This document shows positions 1-8,253 of a DNA stretch of 37,769 nt, one piece after another. The notes under the pieces were generated by a model. It was not told the DNA's origin and searched no databases. It worked only from the letters and a program-made list of their open reading frames with translations. Each line of letters starts with the position of its first letter. Position 1 is the first letter of the stretch. The stretch comes from an uncultured Eubacteriales bacterium (GTDB taxonomy: Bacteria; Bacillota; Clostridia; Oscillospirales; Acutalibacteraceae), in contig CAJTXF010000018.1 in assembly GCA_910580045.1 (NCBI GenBank), positions 1 to 37,769 on the forward strand, given 5' to 3'. Made by a program: the position numbers and the translations under genes.

Positions 1-10
1 GGACTAATCC

Positions 11-559
11 ATGCCTACTCAGAAATCCAACACCAAGGTGGTCACCGGCATTGTCCGGCTGTCCTACGCCAACGTCTGGGAGCCTGCCTCCATCAACGGC
101 AGCAACCCCAAGTACAGTGTGTCCCTCATCATCCCCAAGAGCGACACCAAGACCATCGCCGCCATCAATGCCGCCGTGGACGCTGCTATCAAGGAGGGTG
201 TGGCGAAGTTCGGCGGAAAGGTGCCGCCCAAGGGCGCTCTGAAGCTGCCCCTCCGGGACGGCGATGCCGAGCGGGATGACGAGGCGTACAAGGGGGCCTA
301 CTTCGTCAACGCCAACAGCACCACCGCGCCCCAGATCGTGGACAAGGCCGTCCAGCCCATCCTGGACCGGGCCGAAGTCTACTCCGGTTGCTACGCCCGC
401 GTGTCCATCAACTTCTACGCCTTCAACACCAATGGCAACAAGGGCATCGCCTGCGGCCTGGGCAACATCCAGAAGGTCCGGGATGGCGAGCCGCTCAGTG
501 GCCGCACCTCCGCCGCTGACGATTTCGCCACTGATTTGGAGGATGACTTCCTCTCCTAA
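11..559 (+). CDS. DUF2815 family protein, probable phage ssDNA-binding protein
   Basis: A 182-residue protein of the DUF2815 family, whose members resemble the T7 gp2.5 type of single-stranded DNA-binding protein. It would coat ssDNA during phage replication or recombination. Seen: an N-terminal beta-rich stretch with KVVTGIVRLSYANVWEP, a central PLRDGD segment, and a strongly acidic C-terminus (DDFATDLEDDFLS) like the acidic tails through which such proteins contact replication partners. It lies 63 bp upstream of the DNA polymerase, the usual phage order. The start is the first ATG in the window; bases 1-10 include a TAA that probably ends the preceding gene. The family call is confident; the ssDNA-binding role is inferred. 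Confidence 0.82.
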   Translation: MPTQKSNTKVVTGIVRLSYANVWEPASINGSNPKYSVSLIIPKSDTKTIAAINAAVDAAIKEGVAKFGGKVPPKGALKLPLRDGDAERDDEAYKGAYFVNANSTTAPQIVDKAVQPILDRAEVYSGCYARVSINFYAFNTNGNKGIACGLGNIQKVRDGEPLSGRTSAADDFATDLEDDFLS

Positions 560-622
560 GTCCATGTGCGCCGGGTGGCGGGGCTTCGGCCCTGCCGCCC
601 TTTGGCACAGGAAGGAGGTATC

Positions 623-2557
623 ATGAAAAGCCTGTCTATCGACATTGAAACCTACTCCGCCGCTCCACTGAAAAAATGCGGTGTGTATCGCTACTGCACA
701 GACAGTTCCTTTGAAATCCTACTCTTTGGTTACTCGGTGGACGGCGGGCCTGTCCAAGTGGTGGACTTCACCGCTGGGGAGCAGCTCCCCGCCGAAGTGC
801 TGTCGGCCCTCACTGACCCCGCCGTGACCAAGTGGACCTTCAATACTCAATTCGAGCGCGTGTGTCTGTCCCGCTGGCTGGGAATGTCTGTGGGCGATTA
901 TCTGGAGCCGGACTCCTGGCGCTGCACGATGGTCTGGGCCGCGACCCTGGGTCTCCCCCTCTCGCTGGAGGGTGTGGGGGCCGTCCTCGGCTTGGAGAAG
1001 CAGAAACTGAAGGAGGGCAAAGACCTCGTCCGCTATTTTTGCACACCTGCCAAAGACCGGGACGGCAATCCATACCGCCACCGCCCGGAGGATGCCCCTG
1101 AGAAGTGGGAGCGGTTCAAAGCCTACAATCTCCGGGATGTGGAAACGGAGATGTCCATCCAGCAGAAGCTGTCCCGGTTCCCTGTGCCGGAGAATATCTG
1201 GGACGAGTACCATCTCGACCAGGAGATCAACGACCGGGGCATCGGTGTGGACATGGAGCTGGTGCGGCAGGCCATCGGCATGGATGCCTGCTCCAAAGAA
1301 AAGTTGACTGCTCAGATGCGGCGGCTGACTGATCTGGAAAATCCCAACTCTGTCCAGCAGATGAAACAGTGGCTGGCGGAGAATGGGCTGGAGATGGACA
1401 GCCTTGGCAAAAAGGAGGTCGCCGCACTGCTGAAAACTGCTCCCGCTCCACTCTCGGAGGTGCTGCTCCTGCGGCAGCAGTTGGCGAAATCCAGCGTGAA
1501 GAAATACACGGCGATGGCAACGGCGGTCTGCCCGGACGGGCGGGCCAGAGGGATGTTCCAGTTCTACGGGGCCAACCGCACCGGACGATGGGCGGGGCGC
1601 ATCATCCAGCTTCAAAATCTGCCCCAGAACCATCTACCCGATCTGGCTGAGGCCCGCTCGGTGGTGCGTTCCGGGGATCTTGCCGCCGTGGAAATGCTCT
1701 ACGAGGATGTGCCGGACACCCTATCCCAGCTTATCCGCACAGCCTTTGTGCCGCAGGACGGCAGAAAGTTCATCGTGTCCGACTTCTCCGCAATCGAGGC
1801 GCGTGTTATCGCCTGGTTCGCCGGGGAGCAGTGGCGGCAGGAGGTGTTCGCCCAGGGCGGCGACATTTACTGCGCCTCCGCCTCCCAAATGTTCCATGTG
1901 CCGGTGGAGAAGCATGGCAGGAATGCCCATCTGCGGCAGAAGGGCAAAATCGCGGAGCTGGCCTTGGGCTATGGCGGATCGGTCGGCGCACTGAAATCAA
2001 TGGGCGCACTGGAAATGGGTGTGCCGGAAGATGAACTGAAACCGCTGGTGGACGCATGGCGCACCTCCAATCCCCGCATCGTCCAGTTCTGGTGGGATAT
2101 GGACCGGGAGGTCAAGCGGTGCGTAAAGGAACGGTGCGCCACGGAGACACACGGCCTCCGCTTTACCTATGAGAGCGGATTCCTGTTCATCACCCTCCCC
2201 TCCGGCAGACGGCTGTCCTATGTGAAACCGAAGATCGGCGAGAACCGCTTTGGCGGCGAGTCCGTCACCTATGAGGGCGTGGGCGGCACGAAGAAGTGGG
2301 AGCGGTTGGAAAGCTACGGTCCCAAGTTCGTGGAGAACATCGTTCAGGCCACCGCCAGAGACATCCTCATGTACGCCATGCAGACGCTGCGGTGCTGCTC
2401 CATCGTGGCCCATGTCCATGATGAACTCATTATCGAGTGCGACCGCAGGGTTTCCCTCTCCGCCGTCTGTGAGCAGATGGGCCGGACGCCGCCTTGGGCG
2501 AAGGGCCTGCTGCTCCGGGCGGACGGCTATGAGTGCGATTTTTACAAAAAGGATTAG
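623..2557 (+). CDS. Phage DNA polymerase, family A (3'-5' exonuclease plus polymerase)
   Basis: A 644-residue replicative polymerase of the PolA family. The N-terminus has an exonuclease-like domain: SIDIETYS near residue 5 supplies the DxE metal ligands, followed by NTQFE and YNLRDVETEM. The polymerase domain has motif A (DFSAIEARVIAW, about residue 387), motif B (RQKGKIAELALGYGG) and motif C (VHDELIIE, about residue 597). There is no 5'-nuclease domain, as is normal for phage enzymes. The reading frame is open from 566, but ATG 623 is chosen because GGAAGGAGG lies just upstream and the exonuclease motif begins at once. It sits between the DUF2815 gene and other replication genes in the early operon. 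All catalytic motifs appear intact. Confidence 0.95.
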   Translation: MKSLSIDIETYSAAPLKKCGVYRYCTDSSFEILLFGYSVDGGPVQVVDFTAGEQLPAEVLSALTDPAVTKWTFNTQFERVCLSRWLGMSVGDYLEPDSWRCTMVWAATLGLPLSLEGVGAVLGLEKQKLKEGKDLVRYFCTPAKDRDGNPYRHRPEDAPEKWERFKAYNLRDVETEMSIQQKLSRFPVPENIWDEYHLDQEINDRGIGVDMELVRQAIGMDACSKEKLTAQMRRLTDLENPNSVQQMKQWLAENGLEMDSLGKKEVAALLKTAPAPLSEVLLLRQQLAKSSVKKYTAMATAVCPDGRARGMFQFYGANRTGRWAGRIIQLQNLPQNHLPDLAEARSVVRSGDLAAVEMLYEDVPDTLSQLIRTAFVPQDGRKFIVSDFSAIEARVIAWFAGEQWRQEVFAQGGDIYCASASQMFHVPVEKHGRNAHLRQKGKIAELALGYGGSVGALKSMGALEMGVPEDELKPLVDAWRTSNPRIVQFWWDMDREVKRCVKERCATETHGLRFTYESGFLFITLPSGRRLSYVKPKIGENRFGGESVTYEGVGGTKKWERLESYGPKFVENIVQATARDILMYAMQTLRCCSIVAHVHDELIIECDRRVSLSAVCEQMGRTPPWAKGLLLRADGYECDFYKKD

Positions 2558-2569
2558 GAGGACTTTGGA

Positions 2570-2773
2570 ATGTTCTATGTAAAAGAAAAACTCAGCGATT
2601 CTGCTGAGATCAATATCGAAATCCACGATGAGAATGTATTCTGCCGCTGCCCCAAGTGCGGCTGTGAGGTGCCGGTCGATCTGGCGGAAATCCTGTCCGA
2701 TGGCGTGAGCGACCTGTTCGGCACGGCGGTCTGCTGCGCCGAGTGCAGCAAGGAGGCCCGGAATGGCCAGTAA
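2570..2773 (+). CDS. Small cysteine-rich zinc-ribbon-like protein
   Basis: A 67-residue protein with a cysteine cluster at CRCPKCGCE and a second pair at CCAEC near the C-terminus. This fits a single zinc ribbon. It starts 12 bp after the polymerase stop, with AGGAGGACTT upstream, and overlaps the next gene by 11 bp, so it is probably co-translated. No enzymatic residues are evident. Small zinc-ribbon proteins are common between replication genes of clostridial phages; their role is unknown, and DNA or partner binding is only a guess. Confidence 0.7.
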   Translation: MFYVKEKLSDSAEINIEIHDENVFCRCPKCGCEVPVDLAEILSDGVSDLFGTAVCCAECSKEARNGQ

Positions 2774-3185
2774 GCGAAATTCCGAGGGCTATTTCGACCC
2801 CACCGCATACGAAGCCCTCTCCAAAATTGAGCGGGAGGCAAAACAGACCCGCGCCTATCGACCGCTGGTTTATGTGTGTTCCCCGCTGTCCGGCGATATG
2901 GAGCGCAACACCGAGAACACCCGCCGCTACTGTCGGTTCGCGGTGGACAGCGGCTGCATCCCCCTGGCCCCGCATCTCTATTTTCCGCAGTTCATGGATG
3001 ATGGCATCGGGGCCGAGCGTAATCTCGCCCTGTTCATGGACATCGTCCTGCTCACCAAGTGCGCCGAGCTGTGGGTGTTCGGGGAGCGGATCTCCAAGGG
3101 CATGAGCATGGAGATCGAGAAGGCCAAGCGAAAGGGCCAGCCCATCCGCTGGTTCGATTCCAACTGTAAGGAGGTATTCCAATGA
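2763..3185 (+). CDS. DUF4406/DUF7768-like protein, nucleoside deoxyribosyltransferase fold
   Basis: A 140-residue protein with the pattern YVCSPLSGDMERNTENTRRY near residue 38, then PLAPHLYFPQF, GIGAERN and a C-terminal ELWVFGERISKGMSMEIEKA. This is the arrangement of DUF4406-type proteins, related to nucleoside 2-deoxyribosyltransferases. Such phage proteins are thought to act on nucleotides, but the reaction is unproven. The start overlaps the previous gene by 11 bp and the stop overlaps the primase start (ATGA), so it belongs to the replication operon. Confidence 0.8.
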   Translation: MASKRNSEGYFDPTAYEALSKIEREAKQTRAYRPLVYVCSPLSGDMERNTENTRRYCRFAVDSGCIPLAPHLYFPQFMDDGIGAERNLALFMDIVLLTKCAELWVFGERISKGMSMEIEKAKRKGQPIRWFDSNCKEVFQ

Positions 3186-5458
3186 GCCAGCCGTTCACCC
3201 TTTACCGCTCGGACAGCCTGGGCCGCGCGTCCAACTGTATGTACCCCCATGCCGTGGAGGTAACGGATTCCGCCTCTCTCGCCGCCGCCGTCAGCTTTGA
3301 CTATGTGGCGGTGGAATACAAAAACGGCTACCGCAACAATTCCAACTTCATCAAGACCAACTGCCTGATGCTGGACTGCGACAACGACCACTCCGAGGAC
3401 CCCGCCGCCTGGATCACACCCCAAGTGCTGGCCGACTCCCTTCTGGATGTCGCCTTCGCCGTTCACTACAGCCGGAGCAACGGCAAGGTGAAGAACGGCA
3501 AAGCGGCGCGGCCCAAGTTCCATGTGTTCTTCCCCATCCCGGAGCAGACCGACCCCGCAGCTTACAGCGACATGAAGAAGCGGCTCCAGGCCGAATGTCC
3601 TTTCTTTGACTCCAATGCCCTGGATGCCGCCCGGTTCTTTTTCGGCACCAACCCCCCGGAGGTCGAGTTTTTCGATGGCGACCTGACCATTGCCGACTTC
3701 CTGGGTGACCGCTCCTTCGAGGATTTGGAGATGCCGCTGGGGGCTACCATCACGGAGGGCCGCCGCAACTCCCATCTCTCCCACTTCGCCGGTCGGGTCC
3801 TCAAGCGGCTGGGCGATACCCAGGAGGCCCACGATGCGTTCCTCGCGGAAGCCGCCAAGTGCGACCCGCCGCTGGAGGACACGGAGCTGACCTCCATTTG
3901 GCGTAGCGCCCTTCGGTTCAACCGCCGCGTCCAGCAGCAGGAGGGCTACATTCCCCCGGAGGAGTACAACGTGGACTTCCGCTGCTGTCCGGAGGACTAC
4001 ACCGATGTGGGGCAGGCCGAGGTGCTGGCCCGTGTGTCTGGCGGGGAACTGCGGTACTCTCCCGCCACCGACTACATCTGCTACAACGGCGCCTATTGGG
4101 AGGAATCCAAGCATGGGGCGCAGGCCGTGGCCCAGCGGCTCACTGCCAATCAACTGGAGGAGGCAACCACTGCCGCCGAGGATGCCTGGGCTGTGCTGAC
4201 TAAAAACGGCGCGGCGGAAATCCTCGCCGCCATGAGCAAGAAGAAGGCAGAGTCCATGCTCACCAGGGAGCAGACCGCCGCCTACGTCAAATACAAGAAG
4301 GCGGCGGAGTACAAAGCCTTCGCCCTGGACCGGCGCGGTTCCCGGAACATCACCAACACACTGAAGGAGGCCCGGCCCATGCTGGCCATCACGCCGCAGG
4401 AGCTGGATGCGGACTGCTATCTCCTTTGCACCCCGGAGGCCACCTATGACCTGCGCCTGGGGATGGCTGGTGGTCGGGAGCATCGCCCCGGTGACTTCAT
4501 GACCAAGGTGACCTCTGTGTCCCCTGGAGATAAAGGGGCTGACCTGTGGGAGAAACAGCTTGACCTTCTGTTCTGCGGCGACCGGGAGCTGATGGATTAT
4601 GTGCAGCTCGTGGCCGGGACCGCCTGCATCGGGAAGGTGTTTATCGAGCAGATGATCATCGCCTATGGCTGCGGGGCCAACGGCAAATCCACCTTCTGGA
4701 ACACCCTGGCCCGTGTGTTGGGGACCTACAGCGGCAACGTGTCCTCGGACGCTCTGACCGTAGGCAACCGCCGCAACATCAAGCCGGAGATGGCAGAGCT
4801 GAAGGGCAAGCGGCTGGTAATCGCCGCCGAGTTGGAGGAAGGCACCCGGCTGAACACCGCAACGGTGAAGCAGATGTGTTCCACCGATGAGGTCTACGCC
4901 GAGAAGAAGTACAAGGACCCCTTCAGCTTTGTCCCCAGCCATACCCTGGTGCTGTATACCAACCATCTGCCCAAGGTCGGTGCCATTGACGCCGGTACCT
5001 GGCGGCGGCTCATTGTGGTGCCGTTCAACGCCCGGATCACCGGGAGCGACGACATCAAGAACTATGCCGAGTACCTCTACGAGAACGCCGGACCCGCCAT
5101 CCTCGCCTGGATGATCGAGGGAGCCAAGCGCGTCATCGACATGGGGTTCCATATCGCCCTGCCCCCGGTGGTGGAAGCGGCTATCGCCAAGTATCGGGAG
5201 GAGAACGACTGGTTGGCTCATTTCGTTACGGACAACTGTGAAGCTGGTCCCGGCATGACTGCCAAATCAGGTGAACTTTATCAGGCGTACCGTACCTACT
5301 GCGCCGATACCGGGGAGTTTTTTCGCAGTACGGCAGAGTTCTATGCCGCGCTGGATGCGGCGGGATATACACGCAGTCGAACCAACAAGGGAGTCATCGT
5401 GCATGGCCTCAAGCTGAAAAACCGCGATTTTGCGGCTTTTGATGACTTCTTGAACTAA
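3182..5458 (+). CDS. Primase-helicase (archaeo-eukaryotic primase domain plus D5/P4-type SF3 helicase)
   Basis: A 758-residue replication protein. The N-terminal third looks like an archaeo-eukaryotic-type primase: LMLDCDNDHSED supplies acidic metal ligands, followed by HYSRSNGK, ARPKFHVFFPI and DAARFFFG. The C-terminal half is a P4/D5-type superfamily 3 helicase with Walker A GCGANGKST (about residue 497), Walker B-like RLVIAAELEEG, and the sensor segment TLVLYTNHLPKVGAIDAGTWRR. It would unwind DNA and make primers for the family A polymerase. The start forms an ATGA overlap with the gene before and has AAGGAGG upstream. It is the last gene before the inverted-repeat gap. Confidence 0.92.
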   Translation: MSQPFTLYRSDSLGRASNCMYPHAVEVTDSASLAAAVSFDYVAVEYKNGYRNNSNFIKTNCLMLDCDNDHSEDPAAWITPQVLADSLLDVAFAVHYSRSNGKVKNGKAARPKFHVFFPIPEQTDPAAYSDMKKRLQAECPFFDSNALDAARFFFGTNPPEVEFFDGDLTIADFLGDRSFEDLEMPLGATITEGRRNSHLSHFAGRVLKRLGDTQEAHDAFLAEAAKCDPPLEDTELTSIWRSALRFNRRVQQQEGYIPPEEYNVDFRCCPEDYTDVGQAEVLARVSGGELRYSPATDYICYNGAYWEESKHGAQAVAQRLTANQLEEATTAAEDAWAVLTKNGAAEILAAMSKKKAESMLTREQTAAYVKYKKAAEYKAFALDRRGSRNITNTLKEARPMLAITPQELDADCYLLCTPEATYDLRLGMAGGREHRPGDFMTKVTSVSPGDKGADLWEKQLDLLFCGDRELMDYVQLVAGTACIGKVFIEQMIIAYGCGANGKSTFWNTLARVLGTYSGNVSSDALTVGNRRNIKPEMAELKGKRLVIAAELEEGTRLNTATVKQMCSTDEVYAEKKYKDPFSFVPSHTLVLYTNHLPKVGAIDAGTWRRLIVVPFNARITGSDDIKNYAEYLYENAGPAILAWMIEGAKRVIDMGFHIALPPVVEAAIAKYREENDWLAHFVTDNCEAGPGMTAKSGELYQAYRTYCADTGEFFRSTAEFYAALDAAGYTRSRTNKGVIVHGLKLKNRDFAAFDDFLN

Positions 5459-5463
5459 GGGGC

Positions 5464-5557
5464 GTGTAGGTCGTGATAGTCATTTTACCAAAATCCTTAT
5501 AGGTTAAAAAATACGGCCTATAAGACAGTTTATAGAATTAACTGTCACGACCTACAC
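5464..5557. repeat. Nested inverted repeats, candidate replication origin or operator
   Basis: The gap between primase-helicase and nuclease holds two nested inverted repeats. The outer arms are 5464-5480 (GTGTAGGTCGTGATAGT) and 5541-5557 (ACTGTCACGACCTACAC), matching 16 of 17 bases. The inner arms are 5496-5503 (CTTATAGG) and 5517-5524 (CCTATAAG), a perfect match. The region between is AT-rich. Position beside the initiator-like helicase suggests an origin or a regulator-binding site; this is inference. Confidence 0.6.
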
Positions 5558-5580
5558 TGTTCCGATTTTTGGGAGGAACT

Positions 5581-5865
5581 ATGGCAGCAGAAAAAACAAT
5601 CGAGCGCAAGCTCGTGCAGGCAGTTCACCTGATGGGCGGGCTGGCTTTGAAGTTCGTAAGTCCGGGGTTCGACGGGGTACCCGACCGAGTTGTGCTGCTC
5701 CCCGGAAAAAAGGCGGCTTTTGTGGAATTGAAAGCCCCTGGAAAGAAAATGCGTCCGCTGCAGGTAAGGCGGAAAAATCAAATCGAGGCTCTGGGCTTTT
5801 CGGTGTACTGCGTCGACAGGCCGGAGCAGATCGGAGGCGTCCTCAATGAAATACAGTCCTCATGA
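5581..5865 (+). CDS. VRR-NUC domain nuclease
   Basis: A 94-residue stand-alone VRR-NUC (PD-(D/E)XK) nuclease. Seen: SPGFDGVPDRVVLLPGKKAA followed by FVELKAPGK, giving the D...ExK catalytic signature, then QVRRKNQIEALG. The domain is the single-protein phage version of that found in FAN1-like nucleases and probably cuts branched DNA. ATG 5581 is preferred over an in-frame TTG at 5569 because GGGAGG sits directly upstream. It overlaps the SNF2 helicase gene by 20 bp; a VRR-NUC/SNF2 pair is a common phage module. Confidence 0.92.
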   Translation: MAAEKTIERKLVQAVHLMGGLALKFVSPGFDGVPDRVVLLPGKKAAFVELKAPGKKMRPLQVRRKNQIEALGFSVYCVDRPEQIGGVLNEIQSS

Positions 5866-7213
5866 ATACCAGACCTATGCGACCAATTTCCTCCTGATGC
5901 ACCCCGCCTCCGCCATCTTCCTTGACTGTGGTCTTGGGAAGAGTGTCATCACCCTCACCGCCCTCTTTGACCTATGCCTGGACAGCTTTCTCATTCGGAA
6001 GGTGCTGGTCATCGCCCCGCTCCGGGTGGCGAGGGACACCTGGCCCTCTGAGATCAAGAAGTGGGACCACCTCCGGGGCCTGTCCTGGTCGCTGGTGGTG
6101 GGGAGCGAGATCGAGCGGAAGGTGGCGCTGCACCAGCGGGCTTTCGTGTACATCATCAACCGGGAGAACGTCCAATGGCTCATTGAGGACAGCGGCCTCC
6201 CCTTTGACTACGACATGGTGGTGGTGGACGAGCTGTCCTCCTTCAAATCCTATCAGGCAAAACGGTTCCGCTCCCTGCTGAAAGTCCGCCCCGGCGTCAA
6301 ACGCATCGTTGGGCTGACCGGCACACCTTCCAGCAACGGGCTGATGGACCTATGGGCAGAGTTCCGGCTCCTGGACATGGGCCAGCGGCTGGGGCGGTAC
6401 ATCACTCACTACCGCGCCCGGTACTTCCAGCCGGACAAGCGCAACGGCCAGGTGGTGTTCTCCTACAAACCTCTCCCCGGAGCGGAGGAGGCCATCTACC
6501 AGAAGATTTCCGACATCACGATCTCCATGAAAGCCGCCGACCACCTCCAGATGCCGGAGTGTGTGTTCAACGAGGTACGGGTTACCCTCTCCGAGCGGGA
6601 GCGGCAGACCTACGACACCATGCGTTCTGAGCTGGTGGTTTCCTTGGGAGGCGAGGAGGTGGATGCCGGGAACGCGGCGTCTCTGGGGAACAAGTTGTCC
6701 CAGATGGCGAATGGCGCCGTCTACGGCGAGGACAAGCGTGTGTTCCCCATCCACGACCGCAAGCTGGACGCGCTGGAGGACCTCATCGAAGCCGCCAACG
6801 GAAAGCCGGTGCTGGTAGCCTACTGGTTCCAGCATGACCGGAAGCGAATCGAAAAGCGGCTTCACAGACTCCACATCCCGTTTTCTCCGTTGGACACATC
6901 GGAGAGCATCGCCCGGTGGAATCGCGGGGAGCTGCCTGTGGCCCTCATCCACCCGGCATCTGCCGGACACGGCCTCAACCTCCAAGCCGGAGGCTCCACC
7001 TTGGTTTGGTTCGGGCTGACCTGGTCGCTGGAGCTGTACCAGCAGGCCAACGCCCGCCTCTGGCGGCAGGGCCAGACGGACACGGTGGTCATCCACCACA
7101 TCATCGCCGCTGATACCATTGACGAGCGGATCATGTCCGCTCTGAGCAGGAAGGAAAAAACACAATCCGCATTGATCGATGCGGTGAAAGCAAATCTGGA
7201 GGTGTCAAAATGA
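5846..7213 (+). CDS. SNF2-family DEAD/DEAH-type helicase
   Basis: A 455-residue SNF2-type ATPase. Motif I is DCGLGKSVITL (about residue 26), motif II VVVDELSSFKS (about residue 126), motif III LTGTPSSNGLMDLW, and motifs V-VI are HGLNLQAG and QQANARLWRQGQ (about residue 405). It is a minimal two-lobe motor with no accessory domain, normal for phage versions. With the overlapping VRR-NUC gene it probably remodels and processes replication or recombination intermediates. The stop overlaps the DUF1492 start (ATGA), so the three genes are translationally coupled. Confidence 0.93.
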   Translation: MKYSPHEYQTYATNFLLMHPASAIFLDCGLGKSVITLTALFDLCLDSFLIRKVLVIAPLRVARDTWPSEIKKWDHLRGLSWSLVVGSEIERKVALHQRAFVYIINRENVQWLIEDSGLPFDYDMVVVDELSSFKSYQAKRFRSLLKVRPGVKRIVGLTGTPSSNGLMDLWAEFRLLDMGQRLGRYITHYRARYFQPDKRNGQVVFSYKPLPGAEEAIYQKISDITISMKAADHLQMPECVFNEVRVTLSERERQTYDTMRSELVVSLGGEEVDAGNAASLGNKLSQMANGAVYGEDKRVFPIHDRKLDALEDLIEAANGKPVLVAYWFQHDRKRIEKRLHRLHIPFSPLDTSESIARWNRGELPVALIHPASAGHGLNLQAGGSTLVWFGLTWSLELYQQANARLWRQGQTDTVVIHHIIAADTIDERIMSALSRKEKTQSALIDAVKANLEVSK

Positions 7214-7623
7214 CTGTGAAAGAATATCTATCCCAGGCCAAGTTCCTGGACCAACGCATCAACAGCAAGATCCAGCAGGTGGCGGCACTCAACGATCTGG
7301 CAACCAAGGCCACTTCCACACTGACCGGGATGCCCCGGAATCCCAATCATGCTACATCCACTATGGAGGAAGCTATCGCCAAGATCATCGACCTCCAATC
7401 GGAGATTAACCGCGACATCGACCGGCTGGTTGATTTAAAGCAGGAGATCACCGCCACCATCAAAGCTGTGGACAACAACGAGTACCAGACCATTCTGGAA
7501 AAGCGGTACCTGTGTTTCCTCAGTTGGGAGAAGATTGCTGTGGACATGGGATACAGCATTCGGAATGTTCAAATCCTCCACGGCAAGGCTCTGGCAAGTG
7601 TGGTCATTCCCGCCGCCGCTTAA
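7210..7623 (+). CDS. DUF1492 family, sigma-70 region 4-like late transcription regulator
   Basis: A 137-residue protein of the DUF1492 type. The N-terminal two thirds is helical and likely coiled (residues about 5-95). The C-terminus has a sigma region 4-like helix-turn-helix: ILEKRYLCFLSWEKIAVDMG and SIRNVQILHGKAL. These proteins end the early operon of many Firmicutes phages and, like ArpU/RinA-type activators, are thought to switch on late genes. Its position just before a promoter-like sequence, HNH and terminase supports that role. Confidence 0.82.
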   Translation: MTVKEYLSQAKFLDQRINSKIQQVAALNDLATKATSTLTGMPRNPNHATSTMEEAIAKIIDLQSEINRDIDRLVDLKQEITATIKAVDNNEYQTILEKRYLCFLSWEKIAVDMGYSIRNVQILHGKALASVVIPAAA

Positions 7624-7668
7624 AGTTTGCATGGTTTTTCATTGAAATGCACCCAGCCCCTGTGCTAA

Positions 7669-7678
7669 GATTATAATC
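7669..7678 (+). promoter_or_regulatory. Candidate late promoter -10 within a perfect palindrome
   Basis: TATAAT at 7672-7677 lies inside the perfect 10-bp palindrome GATTATAATC (7669-7678). It is downstream of the late regulator gene and upstream of the packaging genes. No good -35 box lies 16-18 bp upstream, which fits a promoter that needs an activator. The TTGAAA at 7642-7647 is 24 bp away, too far for a normal -35. Confidence 0.4.
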
Positions 7679-7699
7679 AGCAAAACAGCATAGAGAACC

Positions 7700-7738
7700 G
7701 CCACCGTGGGACCAACATCCTGCGGTGGCTTTTCTTTT
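7700..7738 (+). terminator. Rho-independent terminator before the packaging genes
   Basis: Arms GCCACCG (7700-7706) and CGGTGGC (7723-7729) pair perfectly, with an inner GGGA/TCCT stem, followed by TTTTCTTTT. It ends the early operon, or attenuates transcripts from the candidate promoter about 25 bp upstream. Confidence 0.7.
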
Positions 7739-7759
7739 GCCCGGATGGAGGTGAACACC

Positions 7760-8134
7760 ATGCCGAAGATGCCCCGCCGCCCCTGCGGTTTCCCCGGCTG
7801 TCCCAACCTGACCGATGGACGGTTCTGCGAGGAACACGCCAAACAGGAGAACCGCCGCTACGAACGCTACCAGCGGGACCCCGCCACCAAGCGGCGCTAC
7901 GGCAGGGCGTGGCAGCGTATCCGTGACCGATACGCCGCCGCCCACCCTTTCTGCGAGGAGTGCTACAAACGCGGCGTCCTCACCCCTACCGAGGAGATCC
8001 ACCACATCGTTCCGCTGTCCCACGGCGGCACTCATACGGAGGATAATCTCATGGCGCTGTGCAAGCCGTGCCACTCCCGCATCACGGTGGAGATGGGCGA
8101 CCGCTGGCCGCAGAACAAGGAATACACCTACTGA
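7760..8134 (+). CDS. HNH endonuclease (packaging-associated)
   Basis: A 124-residue HNH nuclease. The N-terminus has a Cys-rich segment (PCGFPGCPN, then FCEEH), and the nuclease core is CEEC...EEIHHIVPLSHGGTHTEDNL followed by CKPCHSR, with paired CxxC zinc ligands and the HH/N/H catalytic residues. ATG 7760 is chosen over upstream in-frame starts because GGAGGTG lies at the right distance. HNH proteins next to terminase genes are needed for specific genome cleavage in many cos-type HK97-like phages; the gap downstream is therefore a cos candidate. Confidence 0.93.
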   Translation: MPKMPRRPCGFPGCPNLTDGRFCEEHAKQENRRYERYQRDPATKRRYGRAWQRIRDRYAAAHPFCEECYKRGVLTPTEEIHHIVPLSHGGTHTEDNLMALCKPCHSRITVEMGDRWPQNKEYTY

Positions 8135-8253
8135 CCCCAGGGGCGGGTCAAATCTCTACAGCCCTGCCCCGTGGGGAACGGCGCGGGGTCATTTGCGCAA
8201 AATCGCGGTTTCAAAGGGGGTATATACCCCGCGCCAGAACGGAGGTGGTTTTC
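8135..8253. other. Palindrome-dense gap, candidate cos/packaging site
   Basis: No gene is seen here. The 119 bp hold CCCCAGGGG (from 8136), CCCCGTGGGG (8167-8176), TTTGCGCAAA (8192-8201), GGGGTATATACCCC (8217-8230), and a perfect 10-bp inverted repeat GGCGCGGGGT (8180-8189) / ACCCCGCGCC (8226-8235). The position between HNH and small terminase is where cos sites lie in related phage types. The ribosome-binding site GGAGGTGG for the next gene follows. Confidence 0.5.

Noticed and set aside
566..622. 19-residue upstream extension of the DNA polymerase
   Set aside because: The ribosome-binding site and exonuclease motif support ATG 623.
2978..5221. 747-codon open frame on the minus strand opposite the primase-helicase
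   Set aside because: A shadow of a GC-rich gene with all helicase motifs on the + strand; the translated product is low-complexity.
7642..7677. TTGAAA plus TATAAT as a standard sigma-70 promoter
   Set aside because: The 24-bp spacing is too long; only the -10 part is kept as a candidate.
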